In this document: positions 51,712 to 60,801 of the stretch, piece by piece
Layout: every line of letters begins with the position of its first letter
How positions within the stretch are numbered: position 1 is the stretch's first letter
Assembly: GCA_017991555.1 (NCBI GenBank)
Contig: JAGOQM010000002.1
Span: forward strand, 124,001-188,000
DNA: 64,000 bases
Reading direction: 5' to 3'
DNA from: Neisseriaceae bacterium
GTDB lineage: Bacteria > Pseudomonadota > Gammaproteobacteria > Burkholderiales > Neisseriaceae
Program-made: the position numbers and the translations under genes
The notes under the pieces: generated by a model
What the model was told of the DNA's origin: nothing
The model's database searches: none
The model's input: the letters and a program-made list of their open reading frames with translations, nothing else

Positions 51712-54700
51712 TTAATAACCTTGACGCCTCAATCCAAACGACGATTGAATCGCCTTGCCTGTTGACCCATTCCCAGTGATCCTTTTGTCTACCTCGCCAA
51801 CCACTTGTTTAACGATAATCTCCAAGGATGGCCGACCTGAATCATCAACACCTTCCCTGGTCTCAATCTCTACAGGGGCATTATTGTGAATGTTGACAGT
51901 CATGCCCTTGCCTTGGCCAAAGCCCCCTGCCCCAGCAGAGCCACCAACTACACCACCACTGGCATAGCCTTTCAGGCGCATTGATTCAACTCGATCAACG
52001 CCGCCGTGTCGTCTAACATCATCTTGGCTAAAGACAACCTCGCCTTTGTGAACGATGCCGGCTGGCTCCCATTTGCCGCCAGCACCAGTGTAGCCGCCAT
52101 CAGCAAATAAATTGTTAATTGCGCTACTGCCACCGCCAGCCCAAGACATTGAAGCAGAGCTAATTAGATTCATCATAGCCATACGCGCACCAATCTTAGT
52201 CAGATCAGCAAAAATGGAACCCATCATATCCCTCATGCTAGCCTTGGCACCCACGGCAACATTACCAATAAAGTCACCAAGCGAATTAAATGCCCCTTCG
52301 GTCATGCTCGCAAACTGCTCACGAACCGTACCAGCATTAGCAATAAATTGATTAGTCCCATCAATCATGCCGCCAATCCAGTCGCTTTGGTCTTTTGGTA
52401 GAGTTTTCTCAAACTTTTCCATCAGCGCCGTGTATTCCATCAGGCTGACTTTACCCTCCTCCAAAGCCTTGCTTGCGAACTCAACATTTTGCCGGTACTC
52501 ATCAAAAACTTTGGCGCCACTAAACTGCTCTAAGAATGACTGATAAGCCTGGTCATGCTCATACTCTTTAAGCTTGGCATCGAGTATTTCAGCTTGGGCC
52601 CTAAGCACCGATTCCTGCTCTTTGGATAAGAACCCAAAACGCCCAAGCTCAATCTCGGCCGCCAGCCTCTGAGCCTCTGTCTCTTTGCCAATCATCGCAA
52701 TCGACTCTTGAATCTGCAAAATGCGATCATTGGCCAAGTCCTTCATTTCAACAAAGCCCGCGGCATTACCAGAATCACCGCCCAGAAATTCCAAGTTGTT
52801 TTTTACAGCAGACCAATGGCCAGCCGTCTCGTTAGGCACTTTAGTGCTACCACGCTTAAGCATTTTTTCAACATTGCCCTCACCCCAGTTGTAGGCATTA
52901 ATTGCCAGCTCGACATTTCCGTGAAATTTCTTCATCAAAAAGGACAAATACTTGGCCGCCCCCTCTGCTGAAGACTTAACGTCCCGAACATCCACCCCAT
53001 ATTGACTGGCAGTACCTGACATAAACTGCATGGTTCCACTCGCACCCTTGGAGGATGTCGCATTCACTAAGCCACGTGACTCTTGCATTTCTAGTGCCGC
53101 CAATAGGTGACGGGGGATTTGGTGCTTATCCTCAATAGCCGCATAGCCATTCTGAGCCGCATGAGACAAAACCCTTTTCCCTGCGGCTCCACTCCACAAG
53201 TTTTCCAGCGCCTTTCGTTGCTTATCAATCGCACTTGTAGATTTTTCAGACTGCCTTCTAATATTTTCCTGTTGCTGAATAACCTTTTGCCCTGCTTCTG
53301 TTACATTGGCATAATTTAGAGTCTTATTTAAATCAGACGCAGTAACCTGAGTTTTATCATACCCATGCAATGCGTAAAGCTTATCTAGATATTCAGACTG
53401 GACCCTCGAGTAACCTTTTGACATCAGATCAGCTCTAAATAACTGAGAGGCTGCGGTATTACCCTGCTCCGCATGTAATTTAGCAATTGCCTCACGCGCT
53501 GAATCAGTTTGCTCAATAAGCGTTTTCATACCTGAGGCCATGCGATCAATACCATTAACCGCATTGGCCGCTACACCATTTATTTTGCTGGTTTCATTGT
53601 TGAAAATAGCAATACCATCGCTAGTTAACCTCACATCCTCCCTTAGGCCATCAACTTTTTCAGCGGCCTTAACGATAGATGCAATAGTCTCTTCAGATAG
53701 AAGCTTGGTGCCCTTCAACTCACCCATCAGCGTAGATGTGTCAGTCAGGCCCTTATTGAAGCGATCAATTGCAATTGAGACAGGCAGGGTATTTTTATCA
53801 CCCGCAGCAAAAATTCCATTTCCCCCAGTAAAGGACTTCGCAAGATCGCTCATTTCCTTTTGAGCCGATTTTAAGTCGCCCTCCAGGCCTGAAAGCTCCT
53901 TCTTTAAATCCACAAATCTTGTAAATCTCTGGGCGTCATTGAGTTTTTTATACTCCGCAGCCAAATCCTGCACACTCTTTTTTTGGCCATCCATAGATGC
54001 AGCGGCGCCGCTGGACGACTTTTCAATGGCGTAGAAGCCAGCAACTAAAGAGGCAATCCCAACTAAAGCGCCAACACCGGTTGAGAATAAAACAGCTTTA
54101 TTTGCATTGGCATAAAGCATCTTAGCTCGAGCGGCTGCGGTAGTGGCCTTCTCCTCCGCCCATAATGCCTGAGCACTTTTAATGCTAGCGGCAATGTTTG
54201 CCCCCATGCTAATCGATACAGCCGTGAGTGACGTGGCATATTTACCAATCATCAATGCTGAAACCACAGTGACACCTTTGCCAACTAGGTCTATGTTATT
54301 CCCCAGCACCCCAAGAAAGTCAGACATTTTCTGCGTGGCGCCAGTAGTTTCATTTAGCTTACCGACAAACTCTGTCGCAGCTGTGTTTAAGTTTGTTAAG
54401 CCGTCAGCAAACGAAGCAGACATAGAAACTGCCAAATCTTTATTGGCGTTCATATTTTGGCTTAGGCCCTCAAACAACTGATCAGCCGTCAACTTGCCAG
54501 AAACACCAAGTTTTCGAACCTCTGCCTCAGTGATTCCCATCGTCTTAGCCAATAGCCCTGCCGTATTATCAGCAGCATTTAAGATTGAAACCCAAGACAT
54601 TGCACTAACCTTGCCAGTCAGCATAGACGTATTCACAGCCTTGATTGCCGACTCTGCCCCCTGGGCACTTGCGGCATTAGCCACAAAACTAAAAGACAGG

Positions 54701-55080
54701 CTATCAACAAAATCTAATGTTGAATCTACTGATCGGCCAGCGGCCTGCAAGGCGGATGATAAATCTACATACATCCCTTGGGCCTCTGCCAATGATCGGT
54801 AAGTTAGTTTGGCAGACTCAGACAATCTTTTTTGTACTTTTTCATAATCCTCAGCCGACTCCGTGCTGTTTTTAATCCTTGAGGCCATCTGGCTATACTC
54901 ATCAGCAGCTTTTATCACTGAGCCAACCGTGAATGCCCCAGCAACAACCATCGCCATTTTTGATGCCTGTGAAGTGATATTTTTAGTCATATCATTCCAG
55001 CGCTTTTCGGCTTTTTTGGTATCAGTCTCAAATGCACCTGTTTTCAACAAGAGTTCAATCAGAATACTCCCGGCTGCCAT
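51712..55080 (-). CDS. Tail tape measure protein with lytic transglycosylase domain
   Basis: The ATG at 55080 ([22 protein letters not shown] upstream) gives 1122 residues. The N-terminal part is the tape-measure module ([26 protein letters not shown]), followed by long helices and a hydrophobic stretch (~290-360). A transglycosylase-type domain at ~645-760 contains [12 protein letters not shown] (likely catalytic Glu), [16 protein letters not shown] and [11 protein letters not shown]; it would open the wall for DNA entry. The C-terminus has a Gly-rich end. The protein sets tail length. Confidence 0.93.
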   Translation of the reverse strand: MAAGSILIELLLKTGAFETDTKKAEKRWNDMTKNITSQASKMAMVVAGAFTVGSVIKAADEYSQMASRIKNSTESAEDYEKVQKRLSESAKLTYRSLAEAQGMYVDLSSALQAAGRSVDSTLDFVDSLSFSFVANAASAQGAESAIKAVNTSMLTGKVSAMSWVSILNAADNTAGLLAKTMGITEAEVRKLGVSGKLTADQLFEGLSQNMNANKDLAVSMSASFADGLTNLNTAATEFVGKLNETTGATQKMSDFLGVLGNNIDLVGKGVTVVSALMIGKYATSLTAVSISMGANIAASIKSAQALWAEEKATTAAARAKMLYANANKAVLFSTGVGALVGIASLVAGFYAIEKSSSGAAASMDGQKKSVQDLAAEYKKLNDAQRFTRFVDLKKELSGLEGDLKSAQKEMSDLAKSFTGGNGIFAAGDKNTLPVSIAIDRFNKGLTDTSTLMGELKGTKLLSEETIASIVKAAEKVDGLREDVRLTSDGIAIFNNETSKINGVAANAVNGIDRMASGMKTLIEQTDSAREAIAKLHAEQGNTAASQLFRADLMSKGYSRVQSEYLDKLYALHGYDKTQVTASDLNKTLNYANVTEAGQKVIQQQENIRRQSEKSTSAIDKQRKALENLWSGAAGKRVLSHAAQNGYAAIEDKHQIPRHLLAALEMQESRGLVNATSSKGASGTMQFMSGTASQYGVDVRDVKSSAEGAAKYLSFLMKKFHGNVELAINAYNWGEGNVEKMLKRGSTKVPNETAGHWSAVKNNLEFLGGDSGNAAGFVEMKDLANDRILQIQESIAMIGKETEAQRLAAEIELGRFGFLSKEQESVLRAQAEILDAKLKEYEHDQAYQSFLEQFSGAKVFDEYRQNVEFASKALEEGKVSLMEYTALMEKFEKTLPKDQSDWIGGMIDGTNQFIANAGTVREQFASMTEGAFNSLGDFIGNVAVGAKASMRDMMGSIFADLTKIGARMAMMNLISSASMSWAGGGSSAINNLFADGGYTGAGGKWEPAGIVHKGEVVFSQDDVRRHGGVDRVESMRLKGYASGGVVGGSAGAGGFGQGKGMTVNIHNNAPVEIETREGVDDSGRPSLEIIVKQVVGEVDKRITGNGSTGKAIQSSFGLRRQGY

Positions 55081-55114
55081 AACCCCTCCTCGCCAACAAA
55101 TCACCAGATTTGGC

Positions 55115-55147
55115 ATAAAAAAAAGGCCACCAATAGGTAGCCTTTTG
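55115..55147 (-). terminator. Terminator upstream of the tape measure gene
   Basis: GGCTACC...GGTGGCC hairpin followed by eight T on the minus strand, after the secreted-protein gene. Confidence 0.7.
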
Positions 55148-55167
55148 CTAAAAAATTAAAAACAATA

Positions 55168-55572
55168 CTAATTACTTAAATGGTAATCTTTATCCAAAAA
55201 GTATTTTAAAAATACTTTAGATGATCCCAATCTACAGTTAGCCCTATCCGTAAATTTCGGAGAAGATAAAAAAGTATATGTCTCGCAACTAGAAATCAAA
55301 ACATCAATAGCCTCTCTATCTCTCTTAATTACGGCTTGCTCATCAAGGTCATCCCTCTCTTCAGATAATCTTTTTCCATATTGGACCAAGCCTTTTTGAT
55401 AAATTAAATCAGCCTCATCCAAAATACAAGCATTCCACGCAGCCGAGGCAGAAGCTTTTTTCTGGCATGACTTAATGGATAGTTCACTTTTCTGAACCAC
55501 CTCTTTGAAACTCTCTGCGCTGGTTGTCAACGATAAAGACAATAGAATAATACCTGCTAAAAACTTACCCAT
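55168..55572 (-). CDS. Secreted small protein inside the tail operon (LprI/DUF1311-like)
   Basis: A 134-residue protein with a Sec signal (MGKFLAGIILLSLSLTTSA). Mature residues include KSCQKKASASAAWNACILDEADLIYQKGL, a pattern reminiscent of LprI/DUF1311 lysozyme-inhibitor-like proteins, plus two later cysteines. A secreted protein flanked by its own terminator is out of place among virion genes and is best seen as a moron expressed in the lysogen. The family call is tentative. Confidence 0.65.
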   Translation of the reverse strand: MGKFLAGIILLSLSLTTSAESFKEVVQKSELSIKSCQKKASASAAWNACILDEADLIYQKGLVQYGKRLSEERDDLDEQAVIKRDREAIDVLISSCETYTFLSSPKFTDRANCRLGSSKVFLKYFLDKDYHLSN

Positions 55573-55635
55573 ACCCATCCTTCATTTTTTCCAAAACAAA
55601 CAATCATAACACGAGTAATTTTTAGAAAATAAATA

Positions 55636-55953
55636 TTAAAATTGCTTTTTCATTCGCTCAAGAACAGCCAAGCCATCAGGCACGCCATCCTCATCAGCAC
55701 CGCCTGGCTCCTCAAAACTATCAATCAAGAAATTCACGCTGTCGCTAATATCAATCCCGCTCATGGACTGAGCAATCAGCGCCGCTGGCCTATAATACAA
55801 GTGAACGTCATCAAATGGCTGCTTTAAATAGAACTCACGCCAACGAGAGAATTCATTAGCAGACATCCTGCTTTTTAGTTCGGCGACCGTACAGCCGCCG
55901 ATCCTTAAGGCCAATACATGCCAAAGCCAGTCGTCACCCTCTAGCTCTTTGGG
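55636..55953 (-). CDS. gpT-like part of the gpGT tail assembly fusion
   Basis: This frame has no credible ATG (first possible start is TTG at 55914). It is entered from the gpG-like gene by a -1 shift at CCCAAAG (55947-55953). The shifted product continues KELEGDDWLWHVLALRIGGC and TVAELKSRMSANEFSRWREFY, the usual T sequence of lambda-like chaperones. The fusion binds tape measure and tail tube during tail assembly. Confidence 0.85.
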   Translation of the reverse strand, partial: PKELEGDDWLWHVLALRIGGCTVAELKSRMSANEFSRWREFYLKQPFDDVHLYYRPAALIAQSMSGIDISDSVNFLIDSFEEPGGADEDGVPDGLAVLERMKKQF

Positions 55954-56285
55954 TCAGGGTCGTTTACCTGACGAATAGCAGCCAAAATGGCATAAATCGC
56001 TTCTTCTTTTAGGGTTTTGATAGACTCAACTGATAGAGCCTCCTCACCCTTAGAGTTAAAGCGGGAGCCGTCGCCAAACACCACTGAGCGATTAATCTCC
56101 CATGCGATAGTGTTACTAACCTTGTCAGGGTCATTCGACAACATCATCATGCGCATGGTCGCCAAATCGTTAGCGCTTAAGGGTGAAAAATAAAACTTCA
56201 CCTTACCGCTTGGCATTTGAACTTCTTTTTCAATGACTTCACTGGTACGCGCTTCCCTGAAGTCTTTTGGATCTAACTTAAACAT
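55941..56285 (-). CDS. Tail assembly chaperone gpG-like
   Basis: A 114-residue protein upstream of the T frame and next to the tail tube gene. FKLDPKDFREARTSEVIEKEVQMPSGKVKFYFSPL and MMMLSNDPDKVSNTIAWEINRSV fit the G-type chaperone. It ends NDPDPKS just after the slippery site. Its start overlaps the tail tube stop by one base. Confidence 0.85.
   Translation of the reverse strand: MFKLDPKDFREARTSEVIEKEVQMPSGKVKFYFSPLSANDLATMRMMMLSNDPDKVSNTIAWEINRSVVFGDGSRFNSKGEEALSVESIKTLKEEAIYAILAAIRQVNDPDPKS
55947..55953 (-). promoter_or_regulatory. Programmed -1 frameshift slippery site CCCAAAG
   Basis: In the gpG frame the codons are GAC-CCA-AAG. The heptamer C-CCA-AAG is a classic X-XXY-YYZ slip site and a -1 shift joins the gpT frame, skipping the stop at 55941-55943. 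Lambda uses an analogous site in G. Confidence 0.85.
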
Positions 56286-56791
56286 TAATCGCCCTCGCCT
56301 TCTTCAGTCGCTGTACCATTCCAAGACCACTCACCGGCACCATCACGCGCCAAGGTTAAAGTGCCCTTAACTATGTCTTTGCTTTGCACCGAAATTGGGT
56401 TATCAGATACTTCCGCAGTGAATGAATAAAATGTGCGGCCAGATGGAAGAGTCAACTTACCATTGGCAAACGTTGGCGCCCCTTTACCATCGGCAAAACC
56501 AACCGCGAACTTGATTTTCTTGCCTGACTTTTTCATTTTAGGGATGGCACGATGACTGTCTTTTGATGGGTCAAAATTGTAAGGAGCCGTCATGTCGTTT
56601 GACGTAGCCAAACCAGTGATTTGACGCTCATCAGTTTCATCATCAAGACAAGTCGCATCCATCTTGTTACGCTGGCCGCCATCAATGCCTTCAATGCCAG
56701 TAGGACACTCTAATTTTTTAACCTCAGGCGCGTCTGGGTTCGTAATATCATCTACATAATATAGATGCGTACCGTTTGAGCGAATAGCCAT
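56285..56791 (-). CDS. Major tail tube protein
   Basis: A 168-residue strand-rich protein in the tail tube position, followed by gpG. It starts MAIRSNGTHLYYVDDITNPDAPEVKKLECPTGIEGI and ends with an acidic tail (GTATEEGEGD). SFTAEVSDNPISVQSKDIVKGTLTLARDG fits phage tail tube proteins of the gpV group. Confidence 0.87.
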   Translation of the reverse strand: MAIRSNGTHLYYVDDITNPDAPEVKKLECPTGIEGIDGGQRNKMDATCLDDETDERQITGLATSNDMTAPYNFDPSKDSHRAIPKMKKSGKKIKFAVGFADGKGAPTFANGKLTLPSGRTFYSFTAEVSDNPISVQSKDIVKGTLTLARDGAGEWSWNGTATEEGEGD

Positions 56792-56802
56792 AATTTACTC
56801 CA

Positions 56803-56830
56803 TAAAAAAAGCCCGTCATTTCTGACAGGC
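56803..56830 (-). terminator. Terminator before the tail tube gene
   Basis: GCCCGTCA (56811-56818) and TGACAGGC (56823-56830) pair, one wobble, with seven T on the minus strand. Confidence 0.7.
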
Positions 56831-56853
56831 ATAAAAAAAGCCGCATTGGCGAC

Positions 56854-57216
56854 TCATCTGTTTTCGAAAATTTCTACTTCAAAGCTGATTCGATATAGCT
56901 TTGTCTCAGCCTCATAGGTTTGAATAATTAGCCGGTTAGAGTGGCCAAGATCATCAAAGATACGGCGCACGGCCCTCGCCATCTCCCGACAATCCGACCT
57001 TGATTTGCTATAGCAATCAACCTGCATCGTCACTTCATCAGAACACGGGGCACCGCTGATTTGCTCGTGAGGCTGGTCGGTTACCTGCCAAAAGGTAATG
57101 TAAGCGGCGTCCGTGCCCTGCGGCACCTCTCCAAAATCATAGATTCTTGGATCATCAGTCCCTACATACGGATGCAGCGCTGGCACATTAAGTAGTGGAT
57201 ACAAAAACGGTAACAT
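56854..57216 (-). CDS. DUF3168-type tail completion protein
   Basis: With ATG at 57216 (AAGGGA upstream; stop of the preceding gene overlaps as TGATATG) the product is 120 residues. MLPFLYPLLNVPALHPYVG and YITFWQVTDQP match DUF3168 tail-terminator-like proteins that cap the tail tube. Confidence 0.85.
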   Translation of the reverse strand: MLPFLYPLLNVPALHPYVGTDDPRIYDFGEVPQGTDAAYITFWQVTDQPHEQISGAPCSDEVTMQVDCYSKSRSDCREMARAVRRIFDDLGHSNRLIIQTYEAETKLYRISFEVEIFENR

Positions 57217-57217
57217 A

Positions 57218-57733
57218 TCATCCCTTAAAGTATGCCTGGGCCAATTTATCAAGGCGCTGCCCCAGGTCGGCCGTAATTGCATTAATAGCTGGTTCAGCCG
57301 TTTTGGCGAACGTAGGCCTCACCCAAGGTGCCGGCGCCTGCCGACTGGTACCGTACTCAAGCCGCTGGCCAGATAGCCGCGTGGTCTTGGCCCCACCAAG
57401 AGTGGCCTGCCGCTTCTTGCCATTTTTACCGATGACAAACTGACCATCGACTGGGTACCGACGATTACCTACGCCCACAGTAAATAGCTCACCCTTGCCC
57501 TTATAGCGCTTTCGGCGAGCCCTCAGGTTCTTCATCAGCAAGCCGGTCGATTCATCACCACGCAAATCTATTGACGCCTGCAATCGAACCTTAGCCTCTT
57601 TCAAGATAAGGTTCGCCCCCTTTCTCATTGACTTCGCCACCACCCCACCACGGCGATCAGAGGTCAAATCCTTCGGCAACGTCCGCAACAAATGAACCAG
57701 CTTATCCCCATTTACAATTTTGACACTACCCAT
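57218..57733 (-). CDS. HK97 gp10-like tail protein
   Basis: A 171-residue protein in the head-tail connector block. MRKGANLILKEAKVRL, the basic LRARRKRYKGKGELFTVGVGNRRYP and RLEYGTSRQAPAPWVRPTF are typical of the HK97 gp10 family (neck/tail completion). GAGGGGG fits ATG 57733 best. Confidence 0.87.
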   Translation of the reverse strand: MGSVKIVNGDKLVHLLRTLPKDLTSDRRGGVVAKSMRKGANLILKEAKVRLQASIDLRGDESTGLLMKNLRARRKRYKGKGELFTVGVGNRRYPVDGQFVIGKNGKKRQATLGGAKTTRLSGQRLEYGTSRQAPAPWVRPTFAKTAEPAINAITADLGQRLDKLAQAYFKG

Positions 57734-58058
57734 CATTCACCCCCTCACTACACGGCAGCGTTACATACTCAAGACCACTCTTGTTGTCAGCAAGAACGCC
57801 CTCTACATTGTAAATCTTGCCACGATGCAAAATTCGGTCACTAGCCAACACATCACGAGGCCTCATGGTGATTCGTGCAGTAACCTTCGACTGAATAGCT
57901 GCCGAATGAACAAATTCGCGCGCAGACAGCGGCTCCACACTAGCCCACACCACAGCCAAGTCAACCCACTTATTAATGGGATCACCCGTATTAGGATCTC
58001 GCCCACCACTCAGCAGTCGCTGAATTTTGACGCGGTGCCTAAGCTTACCTGCCTGCAT
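57726..58058 (-). CDS. Phage head closure protein
   Basis: A 110-residue head-tail adaptor (SPP1 gp16/HK97-like). MQAGKLRHRVKIQR, WVDLAVVWASVEPLSAREF and the ARITMRPRDVLASDRI stretch are typical. The start overlaps the stop of the previous gene as TGATATG. Confidence 0.88.
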   Translation of the reverse strand: MQAGKLRHRVKIQRLLSGGRDPNTGDPINKWVDLAVVWASVEPLSAREFVHSAAIQSKVTARITMRPRDVLASDRILHRGKIYNVEGVLADNKSGLEYVTLPCSEGVNDG

Positions 58059-58059
58059 A

Positions 58060-58377
58060 TCACACCCCCATATCAATTCGATAAGGTGTCAGTAAATTTA
58101 CCGCCGCAAACTTTAATGAAGACGTAATTGAACCAACGATTTCATTCTCTCGGTTTGCGTATAAGTGACCAAGCGTGAGTAAAATTGCGGCACGCACATC
58201 ATCAGTTGCAACTAAATCAGTCTCGCCAACGCGATCACCTTCATCAGAAATGATAGAACGATTTAAATACCGAGCAGATGCAGACTGTGCAGCCCCTAAA
58301 TAAACCTTAATCACCTCGTCTTCATCATCACCATCTACCCGCAAATGAAGTTTGGCCTGATCAAGAGAGATCACCAT
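58060..58377 (-). CDS. Head-tail connector protein (gp6-like)
   Basis: A 105-residue DNA-packaging connector: MVISLDQAKLHLRVDGDDED, LGAAQSASARYLNRSI and AILLTLGHLYANRE match the gp6 family ring between portal and tail. The start overlaps the previous stop (TAATG). Confidence 0.9.
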   Translation of the reverse strand: MVISLDQAKLHLRVDGDDEDEVIKVYLGAAQSASARYLNRSIISDEGDRVGETDLVATDDVRAAILLTLGHLYANRENEIVGSITSSLKFAAVNLLTPYRIDMGV

Positions 58378-58682
58378 TACTTGGCCTTTTTAGACTTACC
58401 GGCTTCGGCAGCGGCGGCTTCGGCAGCGGCGGCTTCGGCAGCGGCGGCTTCGGCAGCGGCGGCTTCGGCAGCGGCGGCTTCGGCAGCGGCGGCTTCGGCA
58501 GCGGCGGCTTCGGCAGCGGCGGCTTCGGCCGTCTCATCCTGAGACGGGCCATCAGCCTCATCCAACTCTGCCAAGCCAACCTTAATCAAATCTTGGCCAT
58601 GTGGTGCCGTAGTGACAAACGAGGCACCAACCTCCAAAACTTCTTTGCCGAACAAAAACTGCTTAAGTGCTTTTAATTTCAT
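58377..58682 (-). CDS. Phage protein with Ala/Glu 15-bp tandem repeats
   Basis: A 101-residue protein. The first ~50 residues (MKLKALKQFLFGKEVLEVG) are ordinary. They are followed by eight copies of a five-residue AEAAA-type unit and a basic end (GKSKKAK). The stretch should form a long single helix. It lies between capsid and connector genes; such small genes are often decoration or head-size factors, but the role is unknown. Confidence 0.8.
   Translation of the reverse strand: MKLKALKQFLFGKEVLEVGASFVTTAPHGQDLIKVGLAELDEADGPSQDETAEAAAAEAAAAEAAAAEAAAAEAAAAEAAAAEAAAAEAAAAEAGKSKKAK
58401..58530. repeat. 15-bp tandem repeat, about 8.6 copies
   Basis: GGCTTCGGCAGCGGC repeated with period 15 from 58401 with no visible mismatch, then a partial copy. 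It encodes the AEAAA units, keeps frame on unit loss or gain, and so should vary in copy number. Confidence 0.95.
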
Positions 58683-58703
58683 GGTATTTACTCCAAAGCA
58701 ATG

Positions 58704-58721
58704 GCGGCCAAAAGGCCGCCT
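58704..58721 (-). terminator. Hairpin after the capsid gene
   Basis: GGCGGCC and GGCCGCC around AAAA, just after the capsid stop; the T run is weak, so it may mainly protect the mRNA end. Confidence 0.55.
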
Positions 58722-58728
58722 GGTTTAA

Positions 58729-59943
58729 TTAAGGAGTGACAGTGAAGGAGCCCGTAATAAATGCCTCTGGGCGGTATACGGCCAAGGCCAAACGCTCTTC
58801 ACAGCGAATGGTCAGCATGTTCTTCTCAAAGTCATCATTGTTTTCAGTTGAGATAACCACGTTAGCATCTTCTCGGTCGAAAATCTGAGCGCCACTTTCA
58901 AAGGCCCCTGTTAGGAATTTATCTTTAAACGCCACAATCTCAGTCTCAACGACTGGCAGCCCCCACAGTACTGGATACGCCAAACCAGATGGATTACCAA
59001 AGATGTAATTACCATTAGCATCCTTTAGTAATTCAATCTTTGCCCAATCCTGGTAATGCATCACCACACCTGATGCTGGCAAGCGTGCCAACTGAGCCTG
59101 CAGCATGGCCAGACGAATATCATCAATGCCATTCTGCTTATCAACATCGAAAGCGCCCTTGTAAGCACTAGCCTGAGGCATAATCCCTTTGAGGTTGGCG
59201 CCGAGGCCATCGCCGTAGAGCATTTGCTGCTCTTCAACATACTTGAGGCCATACCGCAACTCAGCATCAACCAATGTTTGAAGCTGAGAGAAGTCATCCA
59301 TGATCTGCTTAGATGCTTTAAACAAGTGAGCGACCGTGGTAACCGGTGTGATTTGCGTACCAAAATCAATTTCGGAGGTTGGCTTTAACGTATTTTCAGG
59401 CACGGTAGCAGCATTGTTCGTAAAGCCAGTTTGCTGCACCCAGTAAATTGCGGGGCTGTCAGTTTTACCACTTGGGATTAAATCACGAACAAATAAGCGC
59501 TGCTTTTTAGCTTGCATGATCCCTGGTAAACGATGGGGCTCAATGACGCCATCAGCAACACCAGAGGAGGTTAAGGCTGACCGTGGCATACCAATACTAA
59601 TGCGATCACGCTCATTAGCACTCACGCGAGAGGCAAATGCTTTGGCCTGCTCACTATTGGCCAACAATGACCCCGCAGTAACCGAAACAGCAGCACCAGG
59701 ATTCTGGTCAACAGATGCCCAAGCCTTCTCTGCTTCACCAAGCTGGACCTCCAGTGCCGACAAAGTTTTTCGTGTATCGTTAGTTTCAGCCAACATTTTA
59801 TCGACCAAAGCCTTGGTTTCTGTAGAAAGAGTGCCTGCGTTTTGTGCTTCCTTTAAGGCATTCTCTGCCTTGGCTGACAATTCGCTCTCTTGTTTTTCAA
59901 GCTTGGCGCCCAGGTCTTTTAAAAGTTCTAAAGCTTGTGACAT
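58729..59943 (-). CDS. Major capsid protein (HK97 fold)
   Basis: A 404-residue HK97-type capsid protein. Residues ~1-110 form a coiled-coil delta domain (ELLKDLGAKLEKQESELSAKAENALKEAQ) that is normally removed by the prohead protease. The rest (RDLIPSGKTDSPAIYWVQQTG, FKASKQIMDDFSQLQTLVDAEL, GDGLGANLKGIM, AVYRPEAFITG) is the classic capsid fold. It is bounded by hairpins on both sides. Confidence 0.95.
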   Translation of the reverse strand: MSQALELLKDLGAKLEKQESELSAKAENALKEAQNAGTLSTETKALVDKMLAETNDTRKTLSALEVQLGEAEKAWASVDQNPGAAVSVTAGSLLANSEQAKAFASRVSANERDRISIGMPRSALTSSGVADGVIEPHRLPGIMQAKKQRLFVRDLIPSGKTDSPAIYWVQQTGFTNNAATVPENTLKPTSEIDFGTQITPVTTVAHLFKASKQIMDDFSQLQTLVDAELRYGLKYVEEQQMLYGDGLGANLKGIMPQASAYKGAFDVDKQNGIDDIRLAMLQAQLARLPASGVVMHYQDWAKIELLKDANGNYIFGNPSGLAYPVLWGLPVVETEIVAFKDKFLTGAFESGAQIFDREDANVVISTENNDDFEKNMLTIRCEERLALAVYRPEAFITGSFTVTP

Positions 59944-59956
59944 AGTAATACTCCAT

Positions 59957-59981
59957 AAAAAAAGCTGCCCTATCGGCAGCT
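59957..59981 (-). terminator. Hairpin with T run between protease and capsid genes
   Basis: GCTGCC (59964-59969) and GGCAGC (59975-59980) with seven T on the minus strand. Confidence 0.65.
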
Positions 59982-60000
59982 TAATAATTGTAAAAACGAT

Positions 60001-60801
60001 TTAATTTGAAACCATTGATTTTAAGGTAGTCATAAAATCATCATCGAGAGTAGCGTCCTGCGTACCCCCTAGAGCAGCGTTTTGCGTACCCTTAATTTCA
60101 CGCATAAGCTCCCTACGCTCAGAACGAGGGACACCCTGCTTAGCCAAGAGCGTATCAACCTTATGGGCAGCAAAGCGTTGGCTATCCAACTTTGCACTCA
60201 GCTTTGCTTCAAACAACCCAGTCGCAAAGCCCTGATCAATTGCCGACTGCCCATTAATCCATGTCTCGGCATCCATCATTTTCCCCACACTTTCAGCACT
60301 CAGCCCCGTTTGGGCAGAGTAGATACTGGCCATAGCATCATCGAATGGTTTAATTTGCTCAGCTAGCGCAGTGAAGTCATGACGATTACCTGCAGCAAAA
60401 AGCCAACAATTGTGAATCATTAAAAAAGATGCCTCAGACATCATAATTTCATCACCGGCCATTGCGATAATTGAAGCGGCCGAAGCGGCTAAACCTAATA
60501 CCTTTACAGTCACCTTGCCAGAATAATCACGTAAGGCATTATAAATCGCCAAACCTTCAAACATATCCCCACCAAAACTGTTGATATTCACGACCACATC
60601 AGCACCGGAAGCAGCCGACAGCTTCTTCTGAACGCGACCAAGGGTCGTGTCGCTTTCGCTCCACCAGTCATCCCCGATCTCATCTAGGATATTTATCGCT
60701 TCTACATCAGATAAGGCCAAAGGCTGCCAATGCTGCCTAGCTGATAATGAAATATCGCTCTTTAGGCTTAATCTATTCTGTGGTGCTATTGGTTTTGTCA
60801 T
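60001..60801 (-). CDS. ClpP-like prohead maturation protease
   Basis: A 266-residue S14/S49-like serine protease. The oxyanion region INSFGGDMFEGLAIYNALRD, the Ser in LGLAASAASIIAMAG and the His in FLMIHNCW are visible. It matures the capsid and scaffold. Its start overlaps the portal stop by 29 bases. The C-terminal ~60 residues include a Gly/Asp-rich tail. Confidence 0.9.
   Translation of the reverse strand: MTKPIAPQNRLSLKSDISLSARQHWQPLALSDVEAINILDEIGDDWWSESDTTLGRVQKKLSAASGADVVVNINSFGGDMFEGLAIYNALRDYSGKVTVKVLGLAASAASIIAMAGDEIMMSEASFLMIHNCWLFAAGNRHDFTALAEQIKPFDDAMASIYSAQTGLSAESVGKMMDAETWINGQSAIDQGFATGLFEAKLSAKLDSQRFAAHKVDTLLAKQGVPRSERRELMREIKGTQNAALGGTQDATLDDDFMTTLKSMVSN

Noticed and set aside
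58361..58579. Alternative frames of the 15-bp repeat (Pro/Leu or Ala/Ser rich)
   Set aside because: Any frame through a 15-bp repeat stays open; the Ala/Glu frame has the ribosome site and correct position.
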